From positions 5,667 through 12,558 of the forward strand of contig DCTE01000087.1 in NCBI GenBank assembly GCA_002329405.1: 6,892 nt of DNA, read 5' to 3'. Position numbers and translations under genes: made by a program. The DNA comes from Ruminococcaceae bacterium UBA1448. Lineage in GTDB: Bacteria > Bacillota > Clostridia > Oscillospirales > Ruminococcaceae. Numbering within the stretch: the first letter of the stretch is position 1; each line of letters opens with the position of its first letter. The notes under the pieces are model-generated. The model had not been told where the DNA came from, searched no databases, and was given only the letters and a program-made list of their open reading frames with translations. Below are positions 6,315 to 6,892 of this stretch, piece after piece.

Positions 6315-6892
6315 ATGGAAGAAAAGAAACTTGATCTGGAGGCAATCCGCGCCGAAATCGACACGGTCAACCAACAGATGCTGCAACTGCTGATCAAACG
6401 GCTGCAACTGTGCAGCGATGTCGCCGATTACAAAAAGGCGCGCGGCCTGCCAATCTATGTCCCGGAACGGGAAAAGGCAATCCTTGAATGGGCACAAAAT
6501 ACGGCTGGTCCGCGTTTTGCACCCTATGCCAGCCGCTTTTTTGAACAGGTCATGCAGCTGGGCAGAGACTATGAAAACGGCGTCATGGGCGGGGCAGAAA
6601 GCGGGAAACTGCTTGCAAGCCGTCCCGACGCCATGCTGACGGAACGGATGGTCCTGCTGCCGCTGGAACCGGGCGACCTCAAACCGGTCTACTCGCTGGT
6701 ATCCGATGCGGAATTGATGGACGGACTGCATATCGCCCCCAAAACTTCCGAAGAGGAGGCCCTCCGCTTCATCCGCACCGAAACAACGCCGCCCGGTCTG
6801 GCTTATAAGGTGCTGCTGGCGGAAAATGCACAGTTTGCCGGATTGCTGCTGCTCAAGCCGGACCCCGACACCCCGGATAAGGTGCTGCTGTC
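6315..6892 (+). CDS. Chorismate mutase (AroQ type) fused to a GNAT acetyltransferase-like domain, 3' end outside window
   Basis: The frame is open from ATG 6315 to the window end (192 codons plus two bases). It has the ribosome binding site AAAGGGG (6301-6307) 7 bases upstream. Residues 8-90 form an AroQ chorismate mutase, which turns chorismate into prephenate for phenylalanine and tyrosine synthesis. LEAIRAEIDTVNQQMLQLL (8-26) is the first helix, and Arg12, Arg29, Lys40, Arg52 and Glu53 match the E. coli mutase-domain residues Arg11, Arg28, Lys39, Arg51 and Glu52. Val49, Gly83 and Glu87 stand where that enzyme has Asp48, Ser84 and Gln88. From about residue 107, LTERMVLLPLEPGDLKPVYS followed by SDAELM and TSEEEALRFI looks like the start of a GNAT N-acetyltransferase of the RimJ type. 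Its acetyl-CoA loop would lie beyond the edge. The mutase call is firm and the GNAT call is moderate. Confidence 0.82.
   Translation, partial: MEEKKLDLEAIRAEIDTVNQQMLQLLIKRLQLCSDVADYKKARGLPIYVPEREKAILEWAQNTAGPRFAPYASRFFEQVMQLGRDYENGVMGGAESGKLLASRPDAMLTERMVLLPLEPGDLKPVYSLVSDAELMDGLHIAPKTSEEEALRFIRTETTPPGLAYKVLLAENAQFAGLLLLKPDPDTPDKVLL

Noticed and set aside
6090..6731. Minus-strand open frame (213 codons) over the membrane-protein and chorismate mutase genes
   Set aside because: It lies opposite two supported plus-strand genes, and the chorismate mutase residues on plus are clear.

Overview
The window looks like a piece of chromosome from a moderately high-GC, Gram-positive anaerobe of the Clostridia, most like the gut Oscillospiraceae/Ruminococcaceae (Faecalibacterium, Gemmiger or Subdoligranulum type). 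The grounds are purine-rich AGGAGG-type ribosome binding sites, sigma-A promoters, hairpin-plus-T terminators, dense co-directional genes and a PepV-type dipeptidase. The genus is an inference from style, not from a marker gene. I see no mobile element, CRISPR array, tRNA or rRNA.

Region 1 (1-1371). The 3' end of a probable ROK-family gene closes with a strong terminator. A separate sigma-A promoter, with an AT-rich repeat just downstream that could be an operator, then drives a single-gene unit for a zinc-dependent polyol (sorbitol/xylitol-type) dehydrogenase. A long hairpin with A and T tracts ends this unit and probably also serves the convergent operon.

Region 2 (1390-3121, minus strand). 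A two-gene operon reads leftward: a DUF4037 protein (nucleotidyltransferase-like) followed by a HemG-type flavodoxin-domain protein. The two share an ATGA stop/start overlap. The biochemical link between them is not evident.

Region 3 (3174-6892, plus strand). A divergent, fully consensus promoter (TTGACA-17-TATAAT) opens a compact run of four genes: a PepV-like M20 metallodipeptidase, a FadR-type GntR regulator, a two-helix membrane protein with a TPR-like cytosolic domain, and a chorismate mutase whose reading frame runs on into a GNAT acetyltransferase-like domain and leaves the window. A perfect match to the FadR-subfamily operator pattern lies between the promoter and the dipeptidase start codon, which suggests the encoded GntR protein regulates its own operon.

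The most unusual items are the chorismate mutase-GNAT fusion with altered active-site positions, the GntR operator candidate, and the uncharacterised DUF4037/flavodoxin pair. None of these amounts to clear proof of a new system.
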